In this document: positions 37,801-44,770 of the stretch, piece by piece
Layout of the letters: each line of letters begins with the position of its first letter
How positions within the stretch are numbered: position 1 is the first letter of the stretch
Assembly: GCF_034366625.1 (NCBI RefSeq)
Contig: NZ_JAXMIH010000026.1
Coordinates: 1 to 64,000, forward strand
Direction of reading: 5' to 3'
Length of the DNA: 64,000 nt
Source of the DNA: Prosthecobacter sp.
Lineage (GTDB): Bacteria > Verrucomicrobiota > Verrucomicrobiia > Verrucomicrobiales > Verrucomicrobiaceae
Position numbers and translations under genes: made by a program
The notes under the pieces: model-generated
What the model was told of the DNA's origin: nothing
The model's input: the letters and a program-made list of their open reading frames with translations, nothing else
The model's database searches: none

Positions 37801-37843
37801 GGGCGAAAGACAGCGAGAAAAGACCGAGAACGAGGTGTTTCAT
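34823..37843 (-). CDS. PVC-type secreted propeller/HEAT-repeat protein with C-terminal c-type heme domain
   Basis: A 1006-residue exported protein typical of PVC bacteria. A signal peptide (residues 1-22) precedes a seven-bladed propeller with metal-binding-like loops (DPIAICFDEHGRMFVCEMHDYSE, DKDGDGYYETSQIF), a HEAT-repeat section (about 470-830) and a C-terminal cytochrome-like domain with a CVACH heme motif near residue 885 and a distal methionine candidate (LMPEGLETGM). Sugar dehydrogenase-type activity has been proposed for the family but not shown. It begins about 66 bases from the DapA-like gene. Confidence 0.85.
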   Translation of the reverse strand: MKHLVLGLFSLSFALGSALFAQADGIKTKTTYAKAYGETKNAVTVDAAKDLPRYPAVEPKDAISTWQVKKGFKLQLAAHEPQVRDPIAICFDEHGRMFVCEMHDYSEMREVTPHMGRISMLQDKDGDGYYETSQIFADDMPWPTGLVWANGGLYVGATPDIWRFEDKDGDGKAEKREKVFTGFGTGLKMLNVQGLMNSFMWGQDNRIHILAGGGNRGVITCLKRPDLKGIELGGKDFWFNPLTHEFGLEGGGAQYGMSFDNYGRKFGCSNSDHLQYWVYDDQYANRNPYYQMPRAKESIAVDGGAAEVFRISPDEPWRIIRTRWRIAGVVKGAVEGGGRVSGYFTGATGTTIYRGDAYGPEFVNNSFSGDAGGQLVHRKIIKPSADGISLIGERPADEHGFEFAASKDTWVRVVNFANAPDGCLHICDMYREVIEHPWSIPDEIKKHIDLNNGNDRGRIYRIVPEGWQRAKGEERRGNIAKASTEELVKLLSHPNGWHRDTAQRLLFERQDKAAVPMLEKVVAGDNALAKLHAMGTLDGLSALKPEVVITAAKDQDAQVRERAIHHIAKLANGEASPEWVAALGILIGDSSARVRFQSAMAASTLKTDSNDAWMAKLASAGSGDKWISAAVLSNANASVFNLLSSDLGKLDAGFVESLILIVAGSEKNPQVHTALIHAVAGDHPKANWVQALGTGLRRAGTTIEKADTEGRLAAILAKASETTADAKAKESARLEAIELLGLSSSKEATDALTQCLVKGQPETVQAAAVKILAQKASAEVTTAIITSWAGFDAKAKESALTALVGRDDRTVALLEAVQSGAIAAADLSASQVQSLVKHKDTKIATLAKAALKAVIPPSREEVTAKFKPTIAAKGDAQKGQVQYMTRCVACHKAGTLGLAVGPDLITVKTKGREALLTAILEPHKEVASQFIAYTVNTKDGQTLAGIITNDTASSMTLKMMGGIEKTLQRAEIKGSTSIGQSLMPEGLETGMNVEDMADLISYIESL

Positions 37844-37928
37844 GGCTGAATCATACGGAATTCAGGTTCCGCTTGAACAGCCGAATGTTTCCCATCGTGG
37901 TATTCTTGTGACGGTGGGCCGTCCAAGG

Positions 37929-38279
37929 TCACAGCACCGTCTCGTTCACCACCTCGTTGCGTTCGTTGAGCAGCAGGCGCTTGGGGATGATCGGGTTCTC
38001 GCTCTCGCCCCAGGCCATGATGGTGACGCGGTGGCCGGTATTGATGAGATGTGCGGCGGCACCGTTGATGACGATCTGCCCGGAGCCACGCGGGCCGGGG
38101 ATGACGTAGGTTTCGAGACGCGCGCCGTTGGTGATCGAGGTCACCAGCACTTTTTCGCCGTCCCACAGGTCGGCTTTTTCCATGAGATCAGTCGGAATCG
38201 TGATGCTGCCTTCGTAGTTGATGTTGGCATCGGTGACGGCGGCGCGGTGGAGCTTGGATTTGAGGAGCGTTCGGAGCAC
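37929..38279 (-). CDS. panD: Aspartate 1-decarboxylase
   Basis: PanD makes beta-alanine for pantothenate. The 116-residue proenzyme has the self-cleavage site Gly24-Ser25 in NYEGSITI, which forms the pyruvoyl group, and the conserved LLKSKLHRAAVTDAN start and NGAAAHLINTGHRVTIMAW core. The start is a GTG at 38279, with no nearby ATG. It is a solo gene; no other pantothenate genes are in the window. Confidence 0.93.
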   Translation of the reverse strand: MLRTLLKSKLHRAAVTDANINYEGSITIPTDLMEKADLWDGEKVLVTSITNGARLETYVIPGPRGSGQIVINGAAAHLINTGHRVTIMAWGESENPIIPKRLLLNERNEVVNETVL

Positions 38280-38305
38280 GTGTCAGAGTGCGCCGCTCAT
38301 GCAGA

Positions 38306-38366
38306 GGGTCAAGTGGCGGGATTGCTGGATGAATGGATTGATGGAGTGGTGGATTGGTGAATGATG
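38306..38366. repeat. TGGATGAATGG-type intergenic repeat upstream of rsmA
   Basis: Degenerate units (GGGTCAAGTGGCGG, then TGGATGAATGGATTGATGG and GTGGTGGATTGGTGAATG) fill the space between panD and the RsmA-Nudix gene. The left part also resembles the GTCAAG family. Confidence 0.55.
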
Positions 38367-38371
38367 TGGCA

Positions 38372-39718
38372 ATGAGATACCGCGATCAACGCCGCTCCGA
38401 ATCCCCGCCCACCAGGCAGCACTTCACCCCACGCAAGAGCATGGGGCAGAACTTCCTCCAGGACGAGGAAGTGGCCCGCTGGATCGCCGATCAGGTGCAA
38501 CCGGATGGCGCGGATTTCGTCGTGGAGATCGGCCCCGGCATGGGGGCATTGACCAAACATCTCGTCGGCAGGCCAAAGCATCTCGTGCTCATTGAAAAGG
38601 ACTCTCAGCTCGCACCGGAGCTGCACGGCCAGTTCGAGGGGCGCAGCGATGTCGAAGTGATCCACAACGACGCCACACGCATCAACCTGCGTTCGTGGTT
38701 CAAGCACGGTCCGCTGCGCATCGTGGGCAATCTGCCGTATTCGGTCGGCAGCGAGATCTTGAAGCACTGGCTCACGCCGCCGTCACCGGTTGGTTGCGCG
38801 GTCTTCATGCTGCAAAAGGAAGTGTGTGACCGTCTCGCCGCCACCTGTGAGGACGATGCCTATGGGGCGCTCAGCTTGTTGGTGCAGAAGGACTGGAACG
38901 TCGAACTGCTGCGCATCGTGCCGCCGGAGGTGTTTGTGCCGAAGCCGAGGGTCGATTCCGCCGTCATCCGCCTCACGCCGCGTGATCCGGCCACGCTGCC
39001 GGTGTTTGATCATGTGCTGTTCGACCGCCTGGTGCGCATGGGCTTCTCCCAGCGGCGCAAGCAATTGAAAAATCTGCTTCCCGAGGCTCCGGGCGGCTGG
39101 GAGGCGCTGATTGAATCGCTCAACGCCTCGCCCACCGTGCGCGCGGAGGCGTTGTCGCTCACGCAATGGATTCACATCGCCCGCTGGTATGAGCAACGGC
39201 ATGAAGCCGACGCCGGGCAGAAGGCCAGCGAGATGTTCGATGTGGTCAACGAGCGCAACGAAGTCACCGGACAGCTCACGCGTGGCGAGGTGCATGCTCG
39301 CAAACTGCTGCATCGAGCCGTTCACATCTTCGTCATCAACAAACGCGGGCATCTCTACCTCCAGCAGCGTTCGCATCTCAAGGATGTGTCGCCGTTGAAG
39401 TGGGACAGCAGCGCTGCCGGCCATCTCGATGCCGGGGAAAGCTACGCCAGTGCGGCTGTGCGAGAACTGGGCGAGGAAATCGGCATCCACGTCGATGCCA
39501 CCGAAGTCGCCGCCACGATTCCAGCCGGGGATAACACGGATCATGAATTCGTCGAACTGCATCTGGCGAGACACGACGGCCCCATTCGCTGCCTGCCCGA
39601 GGAAATCGCCACCGGCGACTGGTTCAAGCCCGAGGACATCACCGCCTGGGTCGAAGCGAGGCCGCAAGATTTCGCCAAGGGCTTTGTGACCTGCTGGAAG
39701 GCCTGGCTGCGAAAGTAG
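38372..39718 (+). CDS. rsmA: RsmA (16S rRNA A1518/A1519 dimethyltransferase) fused to a Nudix hydrolase
   Basis: A 448-residue fusion. Residues 1-272 are RsmA/KsgA, which dimethylates two adenosines at the 3' end of 16S rRNA: FTPRKSMGQNFLQDE, the SAM motif VVEIGPGMGALTKHL (about 50-64), the catalytic NLPY at 120-123 and FVPKPRVDSAVIRL at 188-201. Residues about 286-448 are a Nudix domain resembling IPP-isomerase-like hydrolases such as YfcD (HRAVHIFVINKRGHLYLQQRS), with a complete Nudix box from Gly350 to Ile372 (GHLDAGE...RELGEEIGI). No stop or start lies between them. The start is ATG 38372; a TTG at 38354 is less likely. The order of the neighbours gives no further hint of why they are joined. 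Confidence 0.92.
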   Translation: MRYRDQRRSESPPTRQHFTPRKSMGQNFLQDEEVARWIADQVQPDGADFVVEIGPGMGALTKHLVGRPKHLVLIEKDSQLAPELHGQFEGRSDVEVIHNDATRINLRSWFKHGPLRIVGNLPYSVGSEILKHWLTPPSPVGCAVFMLQKEVCDRLAATCEDDAYGALSLLVQKDWNVELLRIVPPEVFVPKPRVDSAVIRLTPRDPATLPVFDHVLFDRLVRMGFSQRRKQLKNLLPEAPGGWEALIESLNASPTVRAEALSLTQWIHIARWYEQRHEADAGQKASEMFDVVNERNEVTGQLTRGEVHARKLLHRAVHIFVINKRGHLYLQQRSHLKDVSPLKWDSSAAGHLDAGESYASAAVRELGEEIGIHVDATEVAATIPAGDNTDHEFVELHLARHDGPIRCLPEEIATGDWFKPEDITAWVEARPQDFAKGFVTCWKAWLRK

Positions 39719-39766
39719 CACGGGCTTTCTAGCCCGTGATGTATGTGCCGGACTGGAAAGTCCGGC
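39719..39766. repeat. Tandem hairpins 3' of rsmA, REP-like
   Basis: Two adjacent perfect stems directly after the rsmA stop codon: CACGGGCT/AGCCCGTG (39719-39738, loop TTCT) and GCCGGACT/AGTCCGGC (39747-39766, loop GGAA). No U-run follows, so they look like a repetitive extragenic palindrome pair that may also stop transcription from both sides. Confidence 0.65.
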
Positions 39767-39776
39767 CTACGTTGTG

Positions 39777-40370
39777 TCACCGCAGCGTGCGCGGAATGAA
39801 AACCGCCTGCATGCCTGCGGCCTTGGCTGCTTCGAGACCGCTGTTTCCATCCTCAAGCACGAGGCATTCACGCGGCGCGATGCCCATGCGCTCCGCAGCC
39901 AGCAGGAACATGTCCGGCGCAGGTTTGCCTTGCTTCACCAGTTTCGGCGTGATGATGGTCTCAAAGAGGTGAATCAGTCCCGTGGCTTCCAAGCAGCCGC
40001 GCACGGTCGGTTCCTCGCTGCCGGAGGCTACCGCCATCGGAAAACGGCCATGCAGTGAATTCGCAAACTCCGCCACGGGCCGCACCGTCCGCACCTCTGG
40101 GATGCGTTCGCGGAAGATTTCCATCTTCAGTTCATCCACGCTAACGGGGTCGATGTTTGTGCCATGCTTGGCGTTCAGGATCTTCACCACATCCTGCTCC
40201 TTGATGCCCGCATGCGCGTAAAACACCTCCTCGGTAAACTCAAACGGCGCGTCATGCCGCTTCAGCGCCTCCACCCACGCGATGTAGTGCAGGGGCATCG
40301 AATCGACGAGCGTGCCATCGCAGTCGAAGATGTAGGCTTGGAAGGGGTAATCGGGGATTTGGAGGGGCAT
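39777..40370 (-). CDS. HAD-family phosphatase, beta-phosphoglucomutase-like
   Basis: A 197-residue HAD hydrolase. Motif I is DCDGTLVDSM with Asp16 and Asp18, motif II is MAVASGS, motif III GKPAPDMFLLAAE and motif IV EDGNSGLEAAKAAGM. The alpha-helical cap inserted after motif I (residues about 25-85) is the beta-phosphoglucomutase type. It probably dephosphorylates a sugar phosphate, although sugar-phosphate mutase activity is also possible. It is 18 bases downstream of leuA. Confidence 0.85.
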   Translation of the reverse strand: MPLQIPDYPFQAYIFDCDGTLVDSMPLHYIAWVEALKRHDAPFEFTEEVFYAHAGIKEQDVVKILNAKHGTNIDPVSVDELKMEIFRERIPEVRTVRPVAEFANSLHGRFPMAVASGSEEPTVRGCLEATGLIHLFETIITPKLVKQGKPAPDMFLLAAERMGIAPRECLVLEDGNSGLEAAKAAGMQAVFIPRTLR

Positions 40371-40388
40371 GAAGGAATCGTTGACGTG

Positions 40389-42056
40389 TTAGTTGGAAGC
40401 CCGGTTCACCGCACTGAGCACGGCTTTGATGGACGCGAGTTCGATGTTGGTATCGACACCTGCACCCCAAACCGTTTTGCCAGCACCAGTTTTGATCTGG
40501 ATGAAGGCGAGGGCGGCGGCTTCGGTGCCGCTGCTGAGGCTTTGCTCGCGGTAGGTGGTGACTTCGAACTTGGGTGCTCCCGCGTCTTTGATGAGCGCAT
40601 CCGCGAAGGCGGCGATGGGGCCATTGCCAGTGCCGGTGATTCCGATTTCCTTGCCATTCTTGACCAGACTGCAGCGGCAGGTGAACACGCCATCGACGCC
40701 GTCAGCGTGGAAGTGGTGCAGGGCGAAGGGGGTCTCGCGCTGGATGTATTCTTTCCAGAACATGTCCTTCAACTCGGCGCCGCTGACCTCACGGCCGAGT
40801 TTATCGACGATGTCGTTGGCGATGGGGCCGAACTCGCGCTGCATGTCCTTCGGCAGCTCGATGCCGAATTCGCTTTCGAGAAGATACGCGACGCCGCCTT
40901 TGCCGCTCTGGGAGTTCACACGGATGACCTCGCGGTATTCGCGGCCAATGTCGTTCGGGTCGATGGTGAGGTAAGGCACGTCCCAGATGGAGTTGTGCTG
41001 CTCATAACCGGCGAGGCCCTTCTTGATGGCGTCCTGATGACTGCCGCTGAAGGCGGTGAAGACGAGTTCGCCCGCATAGGGCTGGCGCGGCGGCACGGTC
41101 ATGCCGGTGGTGCGCTCATACATGCGGATGAGGCTGCTCATGTCGCTGAAGTCCAGTTCAGGCGCGATGCCGTGCATGTACAGGTTCATGGCGACCTGCA
41201 CGATGTCGAGATTGCCGGTGCGCTCGCCATTGCCAAAGAGCGTGCCTTCCACGCGGTCGGCTCCGGCCAGCAAGCCCAACTCCGTGGCGGCGGTGCCGGT
41301 GCCGCGGTCATTGTGCGTGTGCAGGCTCACGATGAGGCTGTCGCGGTTTTTAATGTTCGTGCAGATCCACTCGATCTGGTCGGCATAGACGTTCGGCATG
41401 CAGACCTCGACGGTGTCGGGCAAGTTGAGGATCATCTTGTGCTGCGGCGTGGGCTGCCACACGTCCATGACGGCCTCGCTGATTTCCTTGGCGAACTCGA
41501 CCTCGGTGGCGCTGAAGCTCTCCGGTGAGTATTGCAGCGTGACCTGCGTGCCTCCGGCGGTGAGGCGGTGCAGGCGGTCCTTGATCATCTGCGCGCCTTT
41601 GACGGCCACGGCGATGATCTCCTCCTTCGACTTGCCGAACACATACTTCCGCTGCGCTGGCGAAGTGGAGTTGTACATGTGGATGACGACCTTTTTGGCT
41701 CCGATGAGTGACTCGACGGTTTTTTCGATCAAATCCTCACGCGCCTGGACCAGACACTGGATCGTCACGTCATCGGGGATGCGTTTTTCCTCGATAAGGC
41801 GGCGGTTGAAGGCGAACTCGGTGTTTGAGGCGGAGGGAAAGCCGACTTCGATCTCCTTGAAGCCGCATTTCACCAGCGCGTCGAACATGTCGAGCTTCTG
41901 GGAGACATTCATCGGCACGGCGAGAGCCTGGTTGCCATCGCGCAGATCGACGCTGCACCAGATGGGAGCCTTGGAGAGGGTTTGGGACGGCCAGCGGCGG
42001 TTCGGCAAGGAGACAGGATCGAAGCGCTGGTATTTGATGGACGGATTTTTTAACAT
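40389..42056 (-). CDS. leuA: 2-isopropylmalate synthase
   Basis: The 555-residue enzyme condenses acetyl-CoA with 2-oxoisovalerate in the first committed step of leucine synthesis. The catalytic barrel has DLRDGNQAL (Arg39, Asp40), the metal histidines in SLHTHNDRGTG and the GNGERTGNLDIVQ segment. A C-terminal LeuA regulatory domain (about 430-555; CRCSLVKNGKEIGITGTGNGPIAAF) should bind leucine. The sequence fits the second, yeast-like type of bacterial LeuA. No obvious leader peptide or T-box is visible upstream in the 286 bases before it. Confidence 0.92.
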   Translation of the reverse strand: MLKNPSIKYQRFDPVSLPNRRWPSQTLSKAPIWCSVDLRDGNQALAVPMNVSQKLDMFDALVKCGFKEIEVGFPSASNTEFAFNRRLIEEKRIPDDVTIQCLVQAREDLIEKTVESLIGAKKVVIHMYNSTSPAQRKYVFGKSKEEIIAVAVKGAQMIKDRLHRLTAGGTQVTLQYSPESFSATEVEFAKEISEAVMDVWQPTPQHKMILNLPDTVEVCMPNVYADQIEWICTNIKNRDSLIVSLHTHNDRGTGTAATELGLLAGADRVEGTLFGNGERTGNLDIVQVAMNLYMHGIAPELDFSDMSSLIRMYERTTGMTVPPRQPYAGELVFTAFSGSHQDAIKKGLAGYEQHNSIWDVPYLTIDPNDIGREYREVIRVNSQSGKGGVAYLLESEFGIELPKDMQREFGPIANDIVDKLGREVSGAELKDMFWKEYIQRETPFALHHFHADGVDGVFTCRCSLVKNGKEIGITGTGNGPIAAFADALIKDAGAPKFEVTTYREQSLSSGTEAAALAFIQIKTGAGKTVWGAGVDTNIELASIKAVLSAVNRASN

Positions 42057-42243
42057 GAGAAAATGAAGGTAACTAAGATGGGAAGGACCGAAAAGGTGCC
42101 TGAATGAAAAAGCTGCCGTGTCGTGACGGCAAGGATGGCATGACGAGGGAACGCGGGCCGCCTACCCTTGCGTAAGTCGCAGGGAGAGGAGAGGCAGAGC
42201 CGTGGCGGTGGTGGTCATGGACGGGCGGAAGAAAGCAGAGAAG

Positions 42244-42338
42244 ATCAAGAGGTCAAGGCTGCGCCGTCAAGAGGTCAAGAAGGTGAGAGGATCACCTCTT
42301 GACCACTCCTTGACCTTTGACCACTCCTTGACCACTTG
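42244..42338. repeat. GTCAAGAGG-type repeat array, copy 2
   Basis: Tandem and inverted units (GATCAAGAGGTCAAGG, GTCAAGAGGTCAAG, then ACCTCTTGACC and CTTTGACCACTCCTTGACC) precede hisA. The units GTCAAGAGGT and ACCTCTTGAC form a 10-bp stem. The hisA frame stays open upstream through this array, but the conserved protein begins after it. Confidence 0.75.
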
Positions 42339-42342
42339 CTCC

Positions 42343-43113
42343 ATGACCCGATTCCGCCCCTGCATAGACCTCCACGATGGCCGCGTGAAGCAAATCGTGG
42401 GCTCGTCGCTGCGGGATGATGGGGCGGGCTTGAAGACGAATTTTGTGAGTGATCGTGACGCGGCTTGGTATGCGGAGCTGTACAAGCGTGATGGATTGAC
42501 CGGCGGGCACGTCATTCTGCTCGGCAAAGGCAACGAGGAGGCCGCGAAGTCGGCTGCGGCGGCTTTTCCGGGCGGTTTGCAGATCGGTGGGGGCATCCGG
42601 CCATGCAACGCGGCGGAGTATCTCGATGCCGGGGCCAGTCATGTGATCGTGACGAGCTATCTCTTTGAAACGGATGGCACGTTCAGCGAAATGAGGCTCG
42701 AAAAAATGGTCGAGGCTGCTGGACGTGAGAAATTGGTGATCGACCTGAGTTGCAAAGCCACGGCCAAGGGCTGGACGGTGGCGATGAACCGTTGGCAGAC
42801 GCTGACAACGCTGGATGTGACGCCGGCGTCGCTGAAATGGCTCGCCGGGCACTGCGCGGAGTTTTTGATCCATGCGGTGGATGTCGAGGGCAAGTGCGAG
42901 GGTATTGATGAGGCGCTGGTGAGCTTCCTCGGCGAGCATTCGCCGATTCCAATGACCTACGCGGGCGGGATTCGCCATCTCGATGACTTGAAGCGTATCG
43001 ACGAACTGAGCCATGGCCGCGTGGACGGCACGGTGGGCAGTGCGTTGGACTTGTTTGGCGGCACGGGAGCCAAATACGACGAATTGGTGGTCTGGAACGG
43101 CCGTACTGCCTGA
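42343..43113 (+). CDS. hisA: Phosphoribosylformimino-5-aminoimidazole carboxamide ribotide isomerase, eukaryotic (His6) type
   Basis: A 256-residue histidine-pathway isomerase. It follows fungal His6 rather than the usual bacterial HisA pattern: FRPCIDLHDGRVKQIVG at the start, KTNFVSDRDAAWYAELY, GLQIGGGIRPCNAAEYLDAGASHVIVTS, LVIDLSCKATAKGWTVAMNRWQTL and ELSHGRVDGTVGSALDLFGG, each close to the yeast sequence. The catalytic acids would be Asp9 and the Asp in HAVDVEG. ATG 42343 is the start; the upstream frame is a repeat. It is 3 bases from a FAH-family gene and not in a his operon. Confidence 0.9.
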   Translation: MTRFRPCIDLHDGRVKQIVGSSLRDDGAGLKTNFVSDRDAAWYAELYKRDGLTGGHVILLGKGNEEAAKSAAAAFPGGLQIGGGIRPCNAAEYLDAGASHVIVTSYLFETDGTFSEMRLEKMVEAAGREKLVIDLSCKATAKGWTVAMNRWQTLTTLDVTPASLKWLAGHCAEFLIHAVDVEGKCEGIDEALVSFLGEHSPIPMTYAGGIRHLDDLKRIDELSHGRVDGTVGSALDLFGGTGAKYDELVVWNGRTA

Positions 43114-43116
43114 ATC

Positions 43117-43920
43117 ATGAAAATCATCCGCTACTCCGACTCTCAGGGAAACATCGCGCACGCCGCGCAACAGGCCGATGGCACGGCGCTCGTCATTGAG
43201 GGTGACATCTTTGGTGATCATCGCGTGACGGATCGAAAAGCGGAGGTGGCGAAGCTGCTCGCGCCCATCCAGCCTTTCGCGATCGTGTGCATCGGGTTGA
43301 ACTACAAATTTCACGCGGAGGAGACGAAGGCGGCGATTCCGCAGCATCCGGTGGTGTTCATGAAGCTGCCGAATGTGGTGCAGCATCCCGGCGAGCCGAT
43401 CCTGCTGCCGACGCATCTGAAAAGCGACCGAGTGGACTATGAATGCGAGCTGGCGGTCGTGATTGGCAAGACGGCGAAGAATGTGAGTCGTGCGGACGCT
43501 TTGAAGCATGTGCTCGGCTACACCTGCGCGAATGACGTGAGCGCCCGCGACTGGCAGAAGCAGGGCGGCGGCGGCCAGTGGTGCAGGGGGAAGACCTTTG
43601 ACACCTTTTGCCCGCTCGGGCCGGTGCTGGTGACAGCGGATGAGATTCCGAACCCAAACAGCCTCGCGATCAAAACCGTGCTGAATGGCGAGACGATGCA
43701 GGACTGGAACACAAACGACATGATCTTCGATGTGCCGACGCTGATCGAGTTTCTCAGCGGCAGCACCACGCTGATGCCAGGCACCGTGATCCTCACTGGC
43801 ACGCCGCATGGTGTGGGCATGGCCCGCACACCGCCGGTGTTCATGAAGGATGGCGATGTGGTGAGCGTGGAGATCGAAAAGATCGGCACGCTGACGAATC
43901 CGGTGTGCAACGAGGCGTGA
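43117..43920 (+). CDS. Fumarylacetoacetate hydrolase family protein
   Basis: A 267-residue FAH-family protein. The metal ligands are in [13 protein letters not shown] (Glu109, Glu111) and the later [12 protein letters not shown]; the substrate-lid motif is [14 protein letters not shown]. Such enzymes cleave or decarboxylate 2-oxo acids, or hydrate 2-hydroxydienoates. It starts 3 bases after hisA and probably shares its transcript, though no pathway link is known. Function beyond the family is not assigned. Confidence 0.85.
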   Translation: MKIIRYSDSQGNIAHAAQQADGTALVIEGDIFGDHRVTDRKAEVAKLLAPIQPFAIVCIGLNYKFHAEETKAAIPQHPVVFMKLPNVVQHPGEPILLPTHLKSDRVDYECELAVVIGKTAKNVSRADALKHVLGYTCANDVSARDWQKQGGGGQWCRGKTFDTFCPLGPVLVTADEIPNPNSLAIKTVLNGETMQDWNTNDMIFDVPTLIEFLSGSTTLMPGTVILTGTPHGVGMARTPPVFMKDGDVVSVEIEKIGTLTNPVCNEA

Positions 43921-43923
43921 AGG

Positions 43924-44544
43924 TCAGTCTTGCTCCTTCTCCAGCTCGGCAATCAGACGCTCGTAGCGTCGCTGGGGGCAGCATTCTGCTAGCAAGGCGC
44001 GGAGGGCAGCTTTGCGGCGGACGAAGTGGAAGGCGATGATGTCGCAGACGGTTTCTGTTTCGTCCATTTCCTCCAAGGACTGACGCAGCAACTGCATGTT
44101 CTCGCAACTGTCGTCGGTGGGATAGGGTAACAGGGCTAGCGCCTTTGATTTCAAGGTCCGCAGTGTCTCCAATGGAGCCGTTTTCGTGAGGATCGACTCC
44201 ACGCGGGCGATGCGGAACGGCAGCATCTGATCCCAGCCGGTGATGCGCACACGGGTGACGCCGTAGAGCATGACCTGCGAGGTGCCGTCGGCATTTTTAA
44301 CCGAAGCGCGGATGAGTCCGGCCGTGGTCACCGGCTGCACATCGTCCGCGCCACAGGGAGCGCCGATGCAGAACATGCGATCGGTGTGCAGCGCATGATC
44401 GAGCATGCGGCGGTAGCGTTCCTCGAAGATGAACAGCGGCAGATGGCAGCCGGGAAACAAATAGCAGCCGTCGAGCACGATCATGGGCAGCGTGCGCGGC
44501 AGCACGAATTGTCTGGCTGAAAATGTCTTCGAGGAAATGTCCAT
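43924..44544 (-). CDS. Lon-protease N-terminal (LON substrate-binding) domain protein
   Basis: A 206-residue protein with a stand-alone LON N-terminal domain (LPMIVLDGCYLFPGCHLPLFIFEERYRRML, AGLIRASVKNADGTSQVMLYGVTRVRI). There is no ATPase or protease part. A helical C-terminus follows (about 150-206). Similar small LON-domain proteins are widespread; their job may be to bind unfolded or specific protein segments. ATG 44544 (MDISSKTFSAR) is chosen over the upstream start at 44616. It converges with the FAH gene. Confidence 0.8.
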   Translation of the reverse strand: MDISSKTFSARQFVLPRTLPMIVLDGCYLFPGCHLPLFIFEERYRRMLDHALHTDRMFCIGAPCGADDVQPVTTAGLIRASVKNADGTSQVMLYGVTRVRITGWDQMLPFRIARVESILTKTAPLETLRTLKSKALALLPYPTDDSCENMQLLRQSLEEMDETETVCDIIAFHFVRRKAALRALLAECCPQRRYERLIAELEKEQD

Positions 44545-44770
44545 GAATCGGCTGAGACGGGATACGACTGAACCCGCCACACGGTTCGGTGTTTCCTGAT
44601 TTGAGCGAGGAATCACTCAAAGTGGAGGATTCCAAGAGATGCATGAGGCAGGGGAAGGAGCCCAGAGTGGCACAACGAAACGATGCTTGCCTCGAAAGAA
44701 CCAACGGTTGGCTCGTGGGGGATGAATCACCATTTGCCTCCGCTCGCTGATCCTCTAGCCTTGAAGCCGC

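Noticed and set aside
33811-42338. The GTCAAGAGG and AATGACGAATG repeats considered as CRISPR arrays
   Set aside because: There are no regular spacers of constant length, the units are short and degenerate, and no cas gene is present.
42202-42342. A HisA start at 42202
   Set aside because: The added 47 residues are the translated GTCAAGAGG array; the conserved His6 start is MTRFRPCIDLHDG.
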